Of a DNA stretch of 64,000 nt, positions 1 through 11,194 are shown piece after piece; the first letter of the stretch is position 1; each line of letters opens with the position of its first letter. The notes under the pieces were generated by a model, which saw only the letters and a list, made by a program, of their open reading frames with translations, did not search any database and had not been told where the DNA came from. The DNA lies in assembly GCA_010094045.1 (NCBI GenBank), contig ML986580.1:202059-266058 (forward strand), written 5' to 3'. The stretch is from Lojkania enalia (lineage: Eukaryota > Ascomycota > Dothideomycetes > Pleosporales). The translations under genes and the position numbers were made by a program.

Positions 1-1040
1 GCCGCGGAAAGCTGTGTGTAGCCCGTATTCCTAGTCATCCGGCATCGTTTATCCGAATCACTACCTCCCGCCCCGTCAAGCCAAGTGCTTCGGCATCCGC
101 AAAGTCCTTGGAGGGATTTCCGGCTTGCAGTTGGCATTTCAATGGCCTCGCATAGCATGGAATGAGGTAGCACCGAAGGGCAACACCTGGGCTGCGTAAG
201 ACGTATGCGTTCAATGCAAGACAGTCTGAACATGCGGCGTATACTGCTACAACATCTTCAAGAGCTCCAAGCAACTCGAATCAGGTCTAAACGAAGGGCT
301 CCGCTAGTGGCGGCGGCCATGAGACTCAGATACACGTGCAGCGTCGTCGTTGTGGCGTGAGCTGGTGGTGTAGAAACAGCTTCGACTGGAACCCCGTACA
401 AGATGCTGGGACCTTGGAGCACGTGGTGGTTCACCGCATCGTCTAAGATCAAACAATACCCGTCTTATCGTCGCCGATATATCCGATCCCATTGTGGCGA
501 GGCTATTCATTTGGTACCCAAGTTTAATTCCGCTCGATTCTATCGAATTTCCATGAGGGCGGGCTTCATTTATTAATAGATGACAACTGCTTACCCATTG
601 CGGGATAGCTATGGGATCTAGCCATATCTCGAGCAATTAAATAGCGTGACGAGCCAAAAATATATCCTCATCTCATCACGATCTCTCGTGTTTTTAAGAG
701 CTATGAGCTCATAAATACTCTTTCGCATGCGAATGCGACACTTATAATCGTATGCGTTTTGTCACGATGGCGTTATTTGATGAATGTTGCATTCAACGGT
801 CATGGTGTATCCTTACACTGCTCGCATTTGCCTCATTTGTGGTGATATGGAGTCTGCGAGGAAGGCATCATGGGCGCATACTAGGAAGAAATATTACTAC
901 TGCTAGATCTATATATCTATCTTGATGAGCGGCAGACACATGTTTCCACTAATTCTGATTCGCAATTCCTTCTTGTTCGCATCAACAATTCCAATACTAC
1001 TGAATCCAAACTTATCATCTTAAACATCACCTCAAATCAC
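1..1040. other. Left edge, no supported gene
   Basis: Short overlapping open frames occur on the minus strand between about 35 and 640, but none joins to a recognisable protein and no splice signals link them convincingly. The stretch 640-1040 is AT-rich and holds the presumed promoter of the cerato-platanin gene. A decayed gene that runs off the left edge cannot be excluded. Confidence 0.5.
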
Positions 1041-1634
1041 ATGAAGCTCTTATCTCTATCATTTACAGCTCTTGGTCTCGCTACCTTTTCCTTAGCTACC
1101 AGTGGTATGTATACGCCTTGCATTGTTCTATTTCGACAATTTTAACATTACTCTAGTATCATGGGACGCTGGCTACGACTCTAGCTCGCGGTCTCTGACT
1201 GTAGTAGCCTGCTCCGACGGCGCCAACGGGCTAATCACGCGCTATAAATGGCAAACTCAAGGCCAGATCCCAACGTTCCCTTACATTGGCGGCTGGCAAG
1301 GGGTTACGGGATGGAATAGCCCCAATGTAAGTCTGCCTGTTCCTTTTCAGAAAAGGAAATCACGACTAGAATTTTCGACGAAAAGAACTACCCTAAATTG
1401 AACACATTCTTCCTCTTCCTCCTTTACATATTTGCTGAGTCATCGCAGTGCGGCACATGCCACTCCCTAACCTATAACGGCAAAACCATCTATATCTTAG
1501 CCATTGACCACGCCGGAAACGGATTCAATATCGCCAAGACGGCCATGAATGCTCTAACGGATGGGAACGCAGAGCAATTCGGGCGGGTCGAGGCCACGGC
1601 TGTGAAAGTCGCTAATAGTTATTGCAAAATTTAG
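1041..1634 (+). CDS. Cerato-platanin family secreted protein
   Basis: Small secreted cysteine-containing protein of the cerato-platanin family. These fungal proteins sit in the wall or are secreted, bind chitin oligomers, and can act as plant-recognised elicitors or phytotoxic proteins. Three exons (1041-1104, 1157-1326, 1449-1634) with GT-AG introns close exactly in phase to give 139 residues, the usual family length. The first exon encodes a hydrophobic signal peptide ([19 protein letters not shown]). Family landmarks are the VSWDAGYD start of the mature protein, VACSDG, GWNSPN joined across the second intron to CGTC, and the C-terminal NSYC. Four cysteines are visible in the mature part, as expected for two disulphides. 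The reading frame is intact although neighbouring genes are broken. Family assignment is firm; the role in this organism is inferred. Confidence 0.93.
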
Positions 1635-2242
1635 TGGAGTTTAGGATATAGCTTTAGGTTGCTCATCGGAAGTGCGGGGTAAGGTCATATAGTTTTGTTG
1701 GGATATTGGGGACGGGGATGAGCTGTGAGATGATGCTGGTAATGAATTCTATCGTGAGGATTCTTAATGAAAGCGTTGATTTCTAGAATGTCGACATATC
1801 CGTCTGTTTAAGCTACTTGCTGCACGCATTCCTCCTGCTCGTTCTTTTCGGAGAAAGACTAGGAATTGAAAGGAGTTAGAATCTTTCGAGTATTTGCTTG
1901 CCCATCTAATCAAAATTAGGATTTTAATGATTCGATGGTAATAAAGACGAATTGGCCTATAACGAAGGTTAAGCAGTGAGAAGCTATCAGTAATGGAAAA
2001 ATACGTCGGTTGTGAAGGATGGTTAGCGGAGAATTGAAACACAAAACTCCCTCTACGGAGCTATACCTGATCAGGAGATCACATGACCGGCTCGATCACA
2101 AGATCATCTATGTAAGACAAGACCCCTCCTAACGGGCATCTAATCCCATTTCCATCTCTAGATACTTTAACTCTACAGCCAAATAAGAGCTCCTACTCTA
2201 TAATTCTCCGCCCAAAATCCCCAACAAATCTCCACTCCCATC
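1635..2242. other. Intergenic, no gene seen
   Basis: AT-rich spacer between the cerato-platanin stop and the 3' end of a decayed minus-strand gene. Its 92-codon minus-strand open frame has low-complexity, non-family-like content. Nothing else is supported. Confidence 0.5.
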
Positions 2243-4524
2243 TCAAACATCTCCACCATCCTCACCCATCGCCTTCAATATCCCTTTCCAAAACTTTGCC
2301 TTCTCCTTACTCTTATTAGCCAACTCTATCTGTAGCGCGAACTTCTTCCGCCGCCCCATCGCCGTCAGTATGTTCGCCGTGTCATATATATCTTTGACTT
2401 TGCCTGCCCGGCCGCTCTTCATCTGTTTTCTAGCATAAAGCCATCTATTCATATTTCAGTAGTCGAAAGCAATAGCGACATTTTGCATTTTCTCGCGTTG
2501 GATCTGCGTGGGAGCACGGAGGTGCCGGCGGAGATGTTTTCTTCGATGGTCATAGTGATGTGATGCATGGGGTTTGCGCCTAAGGTTTGCGAGAGGATAT
2601 GGTTTGTTGGGTTGAGTTTGTTGACAGTTAGAATGGAGGGTTTGGTAACTTAGTGTGGAAGCTCTTCGTCGGTGACGACTTCATCCCTATTTTCTAAAAG
2701 ATCTACGAGCTTGTCGTCCTGCGTAATATTCGTCGGTTGTTTGAGCCGCCGGGGTACTTTGATGTCTCCCTAGTGCTCATATTCCCTGTCCCAGTTTACT
2801 CCATCATCCTTGAAGTAGGACGTGATGAGGTAGAAGGGATGCGTGTTCTGGATATCCTGATTGCTAAGGACTGGCCAGGGCTCCTCTGTAGCGAAGAAGA
2901 GGGGAATGCGTCGGTAGTCCGTCACGATGTGATTAAGATCGTCGTACTTGCTGAGTTCTGGTTCCTCCAATTTGGAGTTTTCGAGGGCGGCATGCAGTTC
3001 TTATTTCTAAGATCGATCAGCCAATTGTTAGATCAAGCGGCAAAGGGAAAGTGGGCGTTTGCCCGTTTTTTCTTCTCTACCTCCAGCTTGGCTATCATTT
3101 GAGCGTAAGTAGCGTCTTTCCACTCCGTCTAGTCAAATTAGAACCTAATAAGAATATGTTTCTAGAATGACATACTCTAATTCTTGCAAAGGCTCGCTTC
3201 CTTAGTTTTTCAAATCCATTATAGTTCCTCACCATTCTGTCCGCATGAGTGGCTCTTGCGACCGCAGATGTGTATTTCGGATCAGTTTCTTCGGAGTCCA
3301 TGAATTTAATAAGTGCATCGACATGTAATTCAAGGAGATTATCATGGTGTTCCAAGCTAATGGCGGTATTGGGAGCACCCTCACTGAACCAATACGGTGA
3401 CCGAGTGGTATAAAGCCTTTGCGTACCTTGGAATCGCCGATGTTCCACAAAGTACCAATTCAAGTATATCAAGGCATTCCATGCTTTAAAACGTGATTGG
3501 ATACATATGTAGTTTAATATGTGACTCGCGTTTACTTGGATGCCCGTAGCTTTGCCCCGGCGTAATCAATATTTTCTCCGGAATGGTGCCTGTGATTACT
3601 TGCGCGTCCAGACGATCGGCCGGAAAGTTCTCCTTAGAAGAACCATATTGATCTAACTTTAGAGTCGAGGCGCCCCTCATGCCATGTTGCTCCATCCAAT
3701 GACGTACACTAGCGTTACCTCGGGGTTACCGTCGCCGCCCGTGAAGTGAGGTGCACATGAAGCATTCGGCCAGATGAGGAGTGCGAGTATTGATACTTGG
3801 TTCTTAGAGGTATGGGCCTGATGCGCAATAGTATTTCCAATCCCAAAACCATTTGCTCCAACTACGAGGAACTGGGTGGTGCTATATTAAAATCTTGCGT
3901 ATCTACAGCATGAGGGACTTCGTACATGCGGTCTAGAGTGAAAAGATCTACTCCACACAAGATTCCTCCATAACACCGGTAATTAATACACCGCTACAGA
4001 GCCTATTGCAGGGTTTAGCTTCTTAAAAGCTCTAATAGCATCAACTTCGAGCAGACGGCAACTTACCAGGATTGTTCCAAGGCTTTTAGATAGACTCTCA
4101 GGCTGAGTTACACTCCCAAACGTATTAGTCTTAGCTGGGGTCCACCGCCGTCTACCTATTATACGGATTGCAGCCAGCTATCAGATGACTAGCACCGTCT
4201 CGCATAAAATATGTTTCTGGGAATGATTCACTCAAGGTTCCGTTCCTACATGTTCGAGAAACTTGCTGAGAGAAAAGTTCTAAGGTACCTTCGTGGTGGT
4301 CGGCATCCCAATGCGATACCACCCAAGATGTCAGCCGCCACGCCATCCCATAATGTTCATCAATCTTCTGCAGCGCTGTGAATATCACGTCCCTCGCCTT
4401 TAATCCTTTCCCGTTTGTGCCGCCGTCCATAACGCATGCGCGGAAGGTACGGGCATCTCGTAAGAGCGGATGGATCGAGCAGTCGCCTAAGGGGACAGGA
4501 ACCCGGCAATTTTCGACTCGCCAT
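2243..4524 (-). pseudogene. Decayed metallo-beta-lactamase-fold hydrolase (ComEC/Rec2-like)
   Basis: Read on the minus strand, conceptual fragments in changing frames line up in the order expected for a fungal MBL-fold hydrolase. A GDCSIH segment (about 4490) precedes VMDGG and VVSHWDADHHEG (about 4300), the metal-binding HxDxDH variant of the MBL signature. A frame stops at 4152. Further fragments follow: FLVVGANGFGIGN and FTGGDGNPE (3860-3730), then GAST-LKLDQYGSSKENF and TPGQSYGHPS (3670-3530). There the usual HHGS metal motif reads QYGS, and the GHP motif is kept. AWNALIYLNWYFVEH (3490) and several C-terminal fragments down to 2243 complete the run. Stops, frame changes and loss of the HHGS histidines argue that it is dead. 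Some breaks could be unmodelled introns. MBL-fold assignment is good; substrate unknown. Confidence 0.7.
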
Positions 4525-5138
4525 TGCTATCTCCTACTCTTCAGCACAAAAAAAAAAAGCAAGTAGAAGCAATATAATTACATGAACTGCGATCTAATTC
4601 ATGATAATGGAAATTCTTAGTGGAACAATGCTGGGGGATACACTAATATGTTTGCGTCTAAGAGTGTATGACGGTTTTCTCAGACAAACCACTTAAAAGG
4701 CTTCCTCCGACTTTGAGGTTCTACTAGCCCGTACATGAGTACTACTTACGATGTGCATGCTGTTCCGTGCGGGGCTGCGGGGCTGCGTGGCTATAGTCTC
4801 GACCGGCAAAGTCCAAACTAAATGAGCGCCACATACAATAGTCCGAGCTGTATACCTCAGCTGCGGCGTAATTAGCAACTTTCAGTCGCGAAAGGACCAG
4901 GGAAACCAAATCTGGAAATGTGGCGCATGATAGCTTGCGGGATTGGGATTTAAGTCGCGCCCAGACCCCACGGGTTCGCAGGCGAGGTGTCTATCAATCC
5001 ACCGCGACCTATTGCTGAATTTAATAGCATTTTTGTTTTTGAGTCAAGAGTTAACTATCCGAGGCGAGAACCATGTAAAATTATCATGACTATCAAAAAT
5101 AGAGATTAAAACGCAAGTACGCACATCCTCCCGTCCAA
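4525..5138. other. Intergenic, no gene seen
   Basis: Includes an A12 run at 4547-4558 just upstream of the decayed MBL gene. Otherwise it is mixed-composition spacer without a supported gene. Confidence 0.45.
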
Positions 5139-6249
5139 TCATCCCCTCCAGATAGGTGCTAGCTTGTCGATGACGTCTCCCGACCCACCAGGGAAACCCT
5201 TCAGACCTATGCACCCATAGTAAGGGTAGTAATATTTTACCACATTGATGCTCTCATTTCCAAGATGGCCGCTCTGGCCGGATGTCGTAAAGATCTCCAC
5301 GAAAGCCACGCCTTCTACACCCCAAATCTCATTCCCCCTTAGTCATCCGGATATGATTAATCTTTTCATCGGCAGACAGCTCGATGGTCATGTTATCAGC
5401 GACCGCGCCGTGTAAGCCATGTGCCAATTGCAATTGGTCATAGTCGACTTGGACCCGTCTAAGAATATTCTGTCCACCCCAGGAGATCATCCGGAACTTA
5501 AGAAGGCAAGGCCAGGAGACGGGGATCATTGCTTGTTGTAATTGGACAGCATCATTGAAGGAGCCTCCTCCATCATGGCCACTAGGGCTGTCGAACCTGT
5601 AAGCTGCATAAAGCCTTCTGTTATCGTCCGAGTTGACAAAGGCTTTCTCGTTGTCGTCTAGTGTGTTAGTGATGTCAGCTGTGCAGATCGCACCCGGTGG
5701 AGGCTCGGCGAAAGAAATTGCTAGGGCTTGTGCGTTCTTTATCTCGGCTGCCTTCGTTTCAGCCGCTTGCTGAACATCATTCATAGCTAATTTCAGAGAA
5801 TTACTAGGCTCTGCTAGCACGGCTTCTGTCGATTTTACAGGTTCGACCATCGTTTCGGGTTACTAGCTCATCCACGAAAGAGAACAGGCTAAGAATTCCC
5901 ACGGCTTTGTTTAGTTCAAAGCCTCCATTGATCTTTGGGGCGTCTTTAGGAAACTATAGTTATTGGTGGCCAAGAAGGCAGTATATAATTGAGCAACTCA
6001 CTAGCAGTTGAGTAGCCCGGAATTCTGGGCATTCAATTTCAACGGACACAGGCTTAGACGGATCCAAATTACTGTAATATTAGCCGAGATAAACATTTTA
6101 AGGAATAGAATTACGTACTAGTCATCGATCACGTCGTCGATCTTCTTCGTCACTTTTTTGATGGCCCTTCTTTCTTTAACGAGAGCTTCCACGCTCAAAT
6201 TGACGGGATTCTGGCATGGACTCAACTTGAATGCAGCCGGATTAGTCAT
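5139..6249 (-). pseudogene. Jacalin-like lectin-domain protein, frameshifted
   Basis: Minus-strand gene starting at 6249 (MTNPAAFKLSPC), with two plausible short GT-AG introns near 6120 and 6000. The middle part is rich in alanine and charged residues. The C-terminal half carries jacalin-like landmarks: GGGSFNDAVQL, then VQVDYDQ and the strand pattern IELSADEKINHIRMTKG. That frame stops at 5329, but the adjoining frame continues the same domain (GVEGVAFVEIFTTSGQSG, then KYYYPYYGCIGLKGFPGG) to a stop at 5139. The shift falls at the five-C run at 5334-5338 on the plus strand, and one base fewer there would rejoin the frames. A second frame change lies near 5850, between the intron-bearing N-terminal part and the long open frame. 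It may be a pseudogene, or partly assembly error in the homopolymer. Jacalin-like domains bind sugars; the N-terminal part is unrecognised. Confidence 0.6.
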
Positions 6250-6490
6250 GATCCCGACCGTCCTCTAATACCCTAGAGAACTAGTTTGGAGAGAAAGGCA
6301 CCCCGAGATAAGATTGTCGAGCATGCGAGAGAAGGGCCCTTTGAGCTTCCAATCCTTGATATGACGCACACGGCCACCCAAATCAAGGTTGAGAAGAAAT
6401 GAGCCATGTTCTTTCCCTATAAGTAAGTTTGTTCTCGACACCAGCTAGGCGCTGTTGACTCATGCGCACTGGAACCCAAGTGCTGTGCTA
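6250..6490. other. Divergent intergenic region
   Basis: 241-bp spacer between the lectin-like gene (minus, start 6249) and the next plus-strand gene (start 6491), a likely shared promoter. It holds poly-pyrimidine tracts and no recognisable gene. Confidence 0.4.
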
Positions 6491-7396
6491 ATGTTCTCGG
6501 ATGGCGATTCGATCGGTAAGTTCTCTTTTTAATACGAAGTTATTGTTGACGGGACTGAAGAAAGATATTCAGGCACTTCCAAAAATCCAGCTCTACTACA
6601 GGCAGTCTGGCATCTAGAAATTGCTAGTGGATACAGCATACGTACTCCCTTCTATTCCTCAGCCACTCCCATCCGCTGACGCCCTCAGCCCGCCCCCGAC
6701 ACCCCCACCCGCATAAAATCAGGTCTGAATCTAGCCTGGACCTCAGCCTCTCCGTATACCGCAACGCTCAGGGCGCCTTCTTGCCCTGCGTATCTAGCAC
6801 CGATGAGCCCTCCTATTGGCGCCTCGAAAAACTCTCCATCGACCCTACCGGTGCCAAAGGGTCTCTGAAACACGGCCAGCATGTCCGTCTCATGTGGCGG
6901 TTCTCTGACCAGGCGAGCGGCTTCCGGGATTATTGCGGTGACGTGCTCGGCTGGAGGAATTTTCAACCGCCTAAGGCGTGTCCGACAGATATTTTGTATA
7001 TGAAATCGCCATACCCAAGGTTTGAGAATCCCGGAGAGGGCACGATGGCCATTGTTATAAGTGCAGTGCATAGCTTGGGGCCGGTGGTTGCAAGTGTGAA
7101 GGCGAGGGCTGTGAGTAGATAGAAGGGAGAAGTAGAGATTGGGGTTAATTTGCATGATTTGCCATTCTGGGTTGATACTATTGGTACGTCATTTGTCCCT
7201 CTGTCAGGGGAGGGACAAAAAAAAGAAATAGAAGAAGAAGAAGAAGAAGAAGAATAAAGGCAGTTGGTCCCAGACTAATCCTGGCACAAGCAATGCTGGT
7301 GTAGGCGATGCATTGGACTTCATGAACGTCATCAGCAGTGGCCACTACGAATCAGAACAGGAAAAAGTAATCAGGACCTTGGAGGAACCAGGCTAG
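6491..7396 (+). pseudogene. Fungal protein of unknown family, probable frameshift in exon 3
   Basis: Plus-strand gene built from short exons: 6491-6516 (MFSDGDSI) joins via a GTAAGT intron to a segment reading GTSKNPALLQAVWHLEIASG that ends near 6644. The main exon (about 6700-7110) contains LPCVSSTDEPSYWRLEK, HGQHVRLMWRFSDQASG and YPRFENPGEG. A short exon carries NLHDLPFWVDTIG (ending 7183). The last exon (7260-7396) carries SWSQTNPGTSNAG and ends in TAG. The 7184-7259 intron contains a (GAA)8 microsatellite. The phase between exon 2 and the main exon does not close with any visible GT-AG pair, so one base appears gained or lost, possibly in the C-rich tract at 6690-6715. I do not recognise a characterised family. 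It reads like a conserved fungal globular protein. Confidence 0.5.
7231..7254 (+). repeat. (GAA)8 microsatellite inside an intron
   Basis: Eight perfect GAA units directly before the AATAAAG acceptor of the proposed 7184-7259 intron, where a pyrimidine tract would normally be expected. Confidence 0.95.
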
Positions 7397-8224
7397 GATG
7401 ATGCTAAGTTCTATCGCTGCACCTATTGCTGCAATCAGCGGCCTTTTGGGGAGTAGTTTTGACAATTGAGAGGCTACGAGTATAGCTTGTTGTGCTTACT
7501 GTGGGTTCTGGAATCTGATTTTGGGTGCGATGGTGGGGATGGTGTGTGGAGTAGGGCGTTTTTGGCGAGTAGAAGTGCTTCTGGTAGTGTGAATGTGTTA
7601 TATGCTTGAATTGCTTTACGGCAGTCGAATTCACCTGCTATAGACGTATCCTAGAGTGACCATTCCCTAAAACCCCCCAAGTAAAATACTAGTTTCATAT
7701 CTTGTAGATAAGCCTTTAATACCTTGAATATTTCCTTTCTAGGACTTCTAACCTAGTCCTCTACCTGGCCCGCCAGGTTAACAGGAATACTTTCCGCTTC
7801 CGAAACACAGTAGTGGTACTACTGAAAAAGTGTCCAGCAGCCTCTCACTTCAAGATCCAAGCGAGAGGGACGTATATTCCCCTGAAAACCAGCTTAAGAA
7901 GAGTTTTGGGCCTTACAGTTTCGCGTCTCATATAGCCTCGCACTTTTTCTTTGGTAAGATAGTTACCCAGTCTTGGGGTCGTGTTTCTGTGATCTGACTG
8001 GGATATTTGTGGCTAAGTGAAATCATGGGTATTAATGGACATGCTCTTCAATATTGCAAGTAGGGTATTGTACATGCTTTCATTCTCCCATCTCTTTTGT
8101 CACGAGTACTTCTTGCGAGGAGGTCGAGCACCCTGCAAAGCCCCCACCAACGTATTCTCCCGCAACAGCGTTCCCAACATCAAACCCCTGAACCATGACA
8201 AGGGAGAAAGCAGTTAACGGGTAT
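7397..8224. other. Intergenic, no gene seen
   Basis: Spacer between the end of the unknown plus-strand gene and the 3' end of the C45 acyltransferase-like gene. Only short non-family-like open frames are present. Confidence 0.5.
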
Positions 8225-9432
8225 CTACAATTCCAACACTACTGTCTCCTCGACCTCCGTCGGTCTGCCCAATCCCACAACCGCTTTCCTATTCCTCAGA
8301 TCCATAACAATATTGAACAATGTCCCACTCCCGCTCTCAGGGGTCTCCACCCGGTTAATGGCCGCTGGCGCGCCCGTCTCATCATTAAATAACCGACTCA
8401 CATCCCCCCACCTTGGCTCCCCTTCTTCACCCACTCTCTCCAAATTCTGCAGCATAGTTTGAGCTCTGGCCGGCGAATCCTTGAGCCAGACCGTATCCAC
8501 CACGCCTGGGTGCTCTTCCAAAAGGTGGTTAGTATGCACGATGCGGTGTTGGACATCCGGCACGCATCGCGCAAACGTCTTGGCGGAGAACTCGAGGCCG
8601 ATGGCAGTGAAGGGGTCAGCGATGAGGATGTGTGCTGAGGAGGCCATGCCATATTTCTCTAATTTCTCAACGGCTTCCATCGCCGTGGTGCTCTCGAGCG
8701 CCATGCGGAGACCGAAGTGCACGGGGAGACCTTCCGGATTCACGCCCTGGACTTTGATGGCATTGAGGCAGGTCCCCACGCCGAAGGAGTTGAAGCCGAT
8801 TTTGCCGATGATGCCGGCTTCGGTGATTTGTTGGATGGTGGGGAGGTTGGGTTGGGTGATTTTTGTGATGATGAGGTTGAGTTTTTGGGGGCTCATCCAC
8901 TGGCATACATACAATCAGCATTGTCCATCTATTATTTCTGCAGCAGGATAAATAAAGGAGGACGAACGTCCCAGTTTTGGCCCAGGAATGCGTGGTTCGC
9001 AGTGTGCCACGCCAGACTCGTGCACCCGTCGCTGAACAGCCCGAAATTGATCTCCGTCCGCACATTCAGGGCCACAATGTCTAGAAGCTCTTTCCCCGCG
9101 CCGTCGGCGATGCCCCGCATTTCCTCGTGGTACGCCGGCCATTCCTGTCGCGCGTGGCGCTCGAATTTGGCGGCGTGTTCACGGACTTGCGGCCAGTCTA
9201 TCTTGCAGTTCTTTTTGAACAGGGCGGCGTAGAAGACGATGCAGCGGTCGACCTGGACCTTGGCTGCAGAGCCATGTTGGCAGCCGATCTGGGGTTCTCA
9301 GTACTGCATATGGGAATGAAGGGGCGTAGGAAATGGGGCTCCAAGATATGATACCGCCATCTCAAGTCGCTTGTATGCACGGCATGACACACATACCTCA
9401 TAGGGCGTACCCTTACACTCAACAACTAACAT
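8225..9432 (-). CDS. Acyl-CoA:isopenicillin N acyltransferase-like protein (peptidase family C45)
   Basis: Self-processing N-terminal-nucleophile hydrolase/acyltransferase of the AAT (PenDE)/C45 family. Three exons close in phase: 9397-9432 (MLVVECKGTPYE), 8968-9288 (starts IGCQHGSAAK) and 8225-8899, giving 343 residues against about 357 for penicillin AAT. The autoproteolytic site reads FSDGC|TSLAW with the nucleophile at Cys101, matching the Gly-Cys site of PenDE. GQNWDW follows across the second intron, whose donor is GTTCGT. The frame is intact. In the best-known member, AAT swaps the side chain of isopenicillin N, but most fungal C45 proteins stand alone with unknown amidase or acyltransferase substrates. 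It is divergent from the CE4 gene across the assembly gap, and near a dead 2OG oxygenase. Penicillin synthesis is not implied, since no ACV synthetase is seen. Confidence 0.9.
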
Positions 9433-10023
9433 CTTTAACGCTCATAAGCAATTCAAAAAAGGGAAGAAGTCACCAATGGACAATTACGAAATATTCGCGG
9501 CGATAATAATCCTCGCAACAACGCACCCCGCGGCAGGCCCTAGTTTGCCCCTCAGCGCCCATCTCCGCCACCAGATCGTCGTACCCCGCTCCCATCCGCT
9601 GCTCAGCACTTAGGGTCCCATCAACGGGCGAGGTCGGGTGCATGCATGCACGACAATCAGGCAACTAAGCCGACGCCCATTGCCGATTCATTCGTGCACC
9701 GGGCTGCTCCGGGCGCCCATTGCGCAGCTCTTCATTCGTACCACGGGCGGGCAGTCAGAGTCGGAATGGCGGAATAGGAACACAGAGGAGCCTTGATAAG
9801 CTTGAGGGGTCTGATAATTGAGCCTATACAAGCTCCCTGGNNNNNNNNNNNNNNNNNNNNNNNNNNNNNNNNNNNNNNNNNNNNNNNNNNNNNNNNNNNN
9901 NNNNNNNNNNNNNNNNNNNNNNNNNNNNNNNNNNNNNNNNNNNNNCCCCCCCCCTTTTTTTTTTTTTATTTCTACGGTTTGTGCGATTGATGCCCAAGGA
10001 GTTAGACTATGACTGCTATCACA
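9433..10023. promoter_or_regulatory. Divergent promoter region interrupted by assembly gap
   Basis: 591-bp region between the starts of the C45-like gene (minus) and the CE4 gene (plus). It contains 105 Ns followed by a C9-T13 homopolymer run. Any shared regulatory sites may be lost in the gap. Confidence 0.6.
9841..9945. other. Assembly gap (105 N)
   Basis: Unresolved bases. The right flank is a homopolymer junction (9946-9967) that probably caused the assembly break. Confidence 1.
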
Positions 10024-11062
10024 ATGCCTAAGCGCGTTCTTTGCAGTTACGGCATCGATATCGATGCAGTGAGCGGCTGGTACATACACCCTCATCCAAA
10101 TACACCCGGGATTCTAAAACAACCAGGATAAACACCCGCGACGGCAAGCCCGCAAACCCGAGCGACGTCTCACGTGGCATCTTCGGCGCCACCGTCGGAA
10201 TCGACAGACTGCTCACCCTCTGGGACAAGTACAACATCAAGGCAACGTGGTTCGCGCCCGCGCACTCGGTCGAATCATTCCCGGGCCAGATTAAAAAGAT
10301 TGTGGACAAGGGCCACGAGATTGGACTGCATGGGTACACGCACGAGTTCGTGTCGACGCTGAGCGAGGAGCAGCAGCGCAACGTGCTGGCCAAGAGCATA
10401 AACGTGCTTCAGCAGTTCACAGGGCGGAAGCCGAGGGGGTGGACGGCGCCGGCGTGGAGCACGTCCAATGAGACGATTAAGTTGCTTGAAGAATTCGGAA
10501 TCGTACAACCTCGCTGCTGCATACGTCCTAGAAATAAACGTGCCGTGCAAGACTGATGTTTAAACAGGAATACGATCACTCCTTCATGCACCACGACTCG
10601 CAACCCTACTATGCCCCCTCCCCACACCTAACCGCCCTCACTACCACCGACGTCTCCAAACCCGCCGCCCACTGGATGCAGCCCATGAGCACCCTCCACG
10701 CCTCCTCCGTCGTCGAGATCCCCGCGAACTGGCATCTGGACGACTGGCCGCCGTTCCAGCTATCTCTTTCCCAGGCATCGACGCACGGCTACGTTGACAC
10801 GCACGTCATCGAGCGCCTGTGGAAAGAGCAGTTTGAGTTTTTGTACAGGGAGTGTGGGGAGGGGGAGAGCTTTGTGTTTCCGATTTCGATTCATCCGCAG
10901 GTGAGCGGGAAGCCGCAGGTGGTGATGATGCACGAGCGGTTTATCGAGTGGGTGAACGGGCACGCGGGGGTGGAGTGGGTGACGATGGAGCAAATCGTCG
11001 ACGAGTTCAAGGGCGGGAAGCTTAGTGGTGTTCGAGTTGAGGGTGGCGTCGACATCTCCTAG
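10024..11062 (+). CDS. CE4 polysaccharide deacetylase (HpPgdA-like)
   Basis: NodB-type metal-dependent deacetylase, probably cytosolic since no signal peptide is visible. Exons 10024-10079, 10127-10502 and 10568-11062 close in phase to 308 residues. The first exon carries the metal-site motif in SYGIDIDAV. The second has SRGIFGATVGIDRLL, KYNIKATWFAPAHSVE and the His motif in GHEIGLHGYTHE, typical of the Helicobacter PgdA-like and allantoinase-like (PuuE-like) branch of CE4. The third exon has the late SIHPQVSGKPQ segment. Members of this branch remove formyl/acetyl or ureide-type groups; the substrate here is unknown. The frame is intact, and the gene is divergent from the C45 acyltransferase gene, which suggests co-regulation. 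Confidence 0.9.
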
Positions 11063-11194
11063 CATCAGCCACCAATCCTACATGTATACAAATCTCAAAT
11101 TCACGTGTGAATTTCTCACCCCTGTAAATCCAACATCGCTGTCCTTCCTATTTCACACTCCATACTTCATTTGACAACAAAACTATTCCGTCAT
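11063..11194. other. Convergent 3' intergenic
   Basis: Short spacer between the CE4 stop and the end of the dead oxygenase gene; no feature beyond AT-rich 3' sequence. Confidence 0.4.

Noticed and set aside
35..636. Coding gene on the minus strand at the left edge
   Set aside because: Frames of 64-110 codons overlap each other without family motifs or consistent splice sites.
8481..9232. Plus-strand open frames of 156-171 codons
   Set aside because: They are antisense shadows of the C45 acyltransferase-like gene, whose own frame carries the family motifs.
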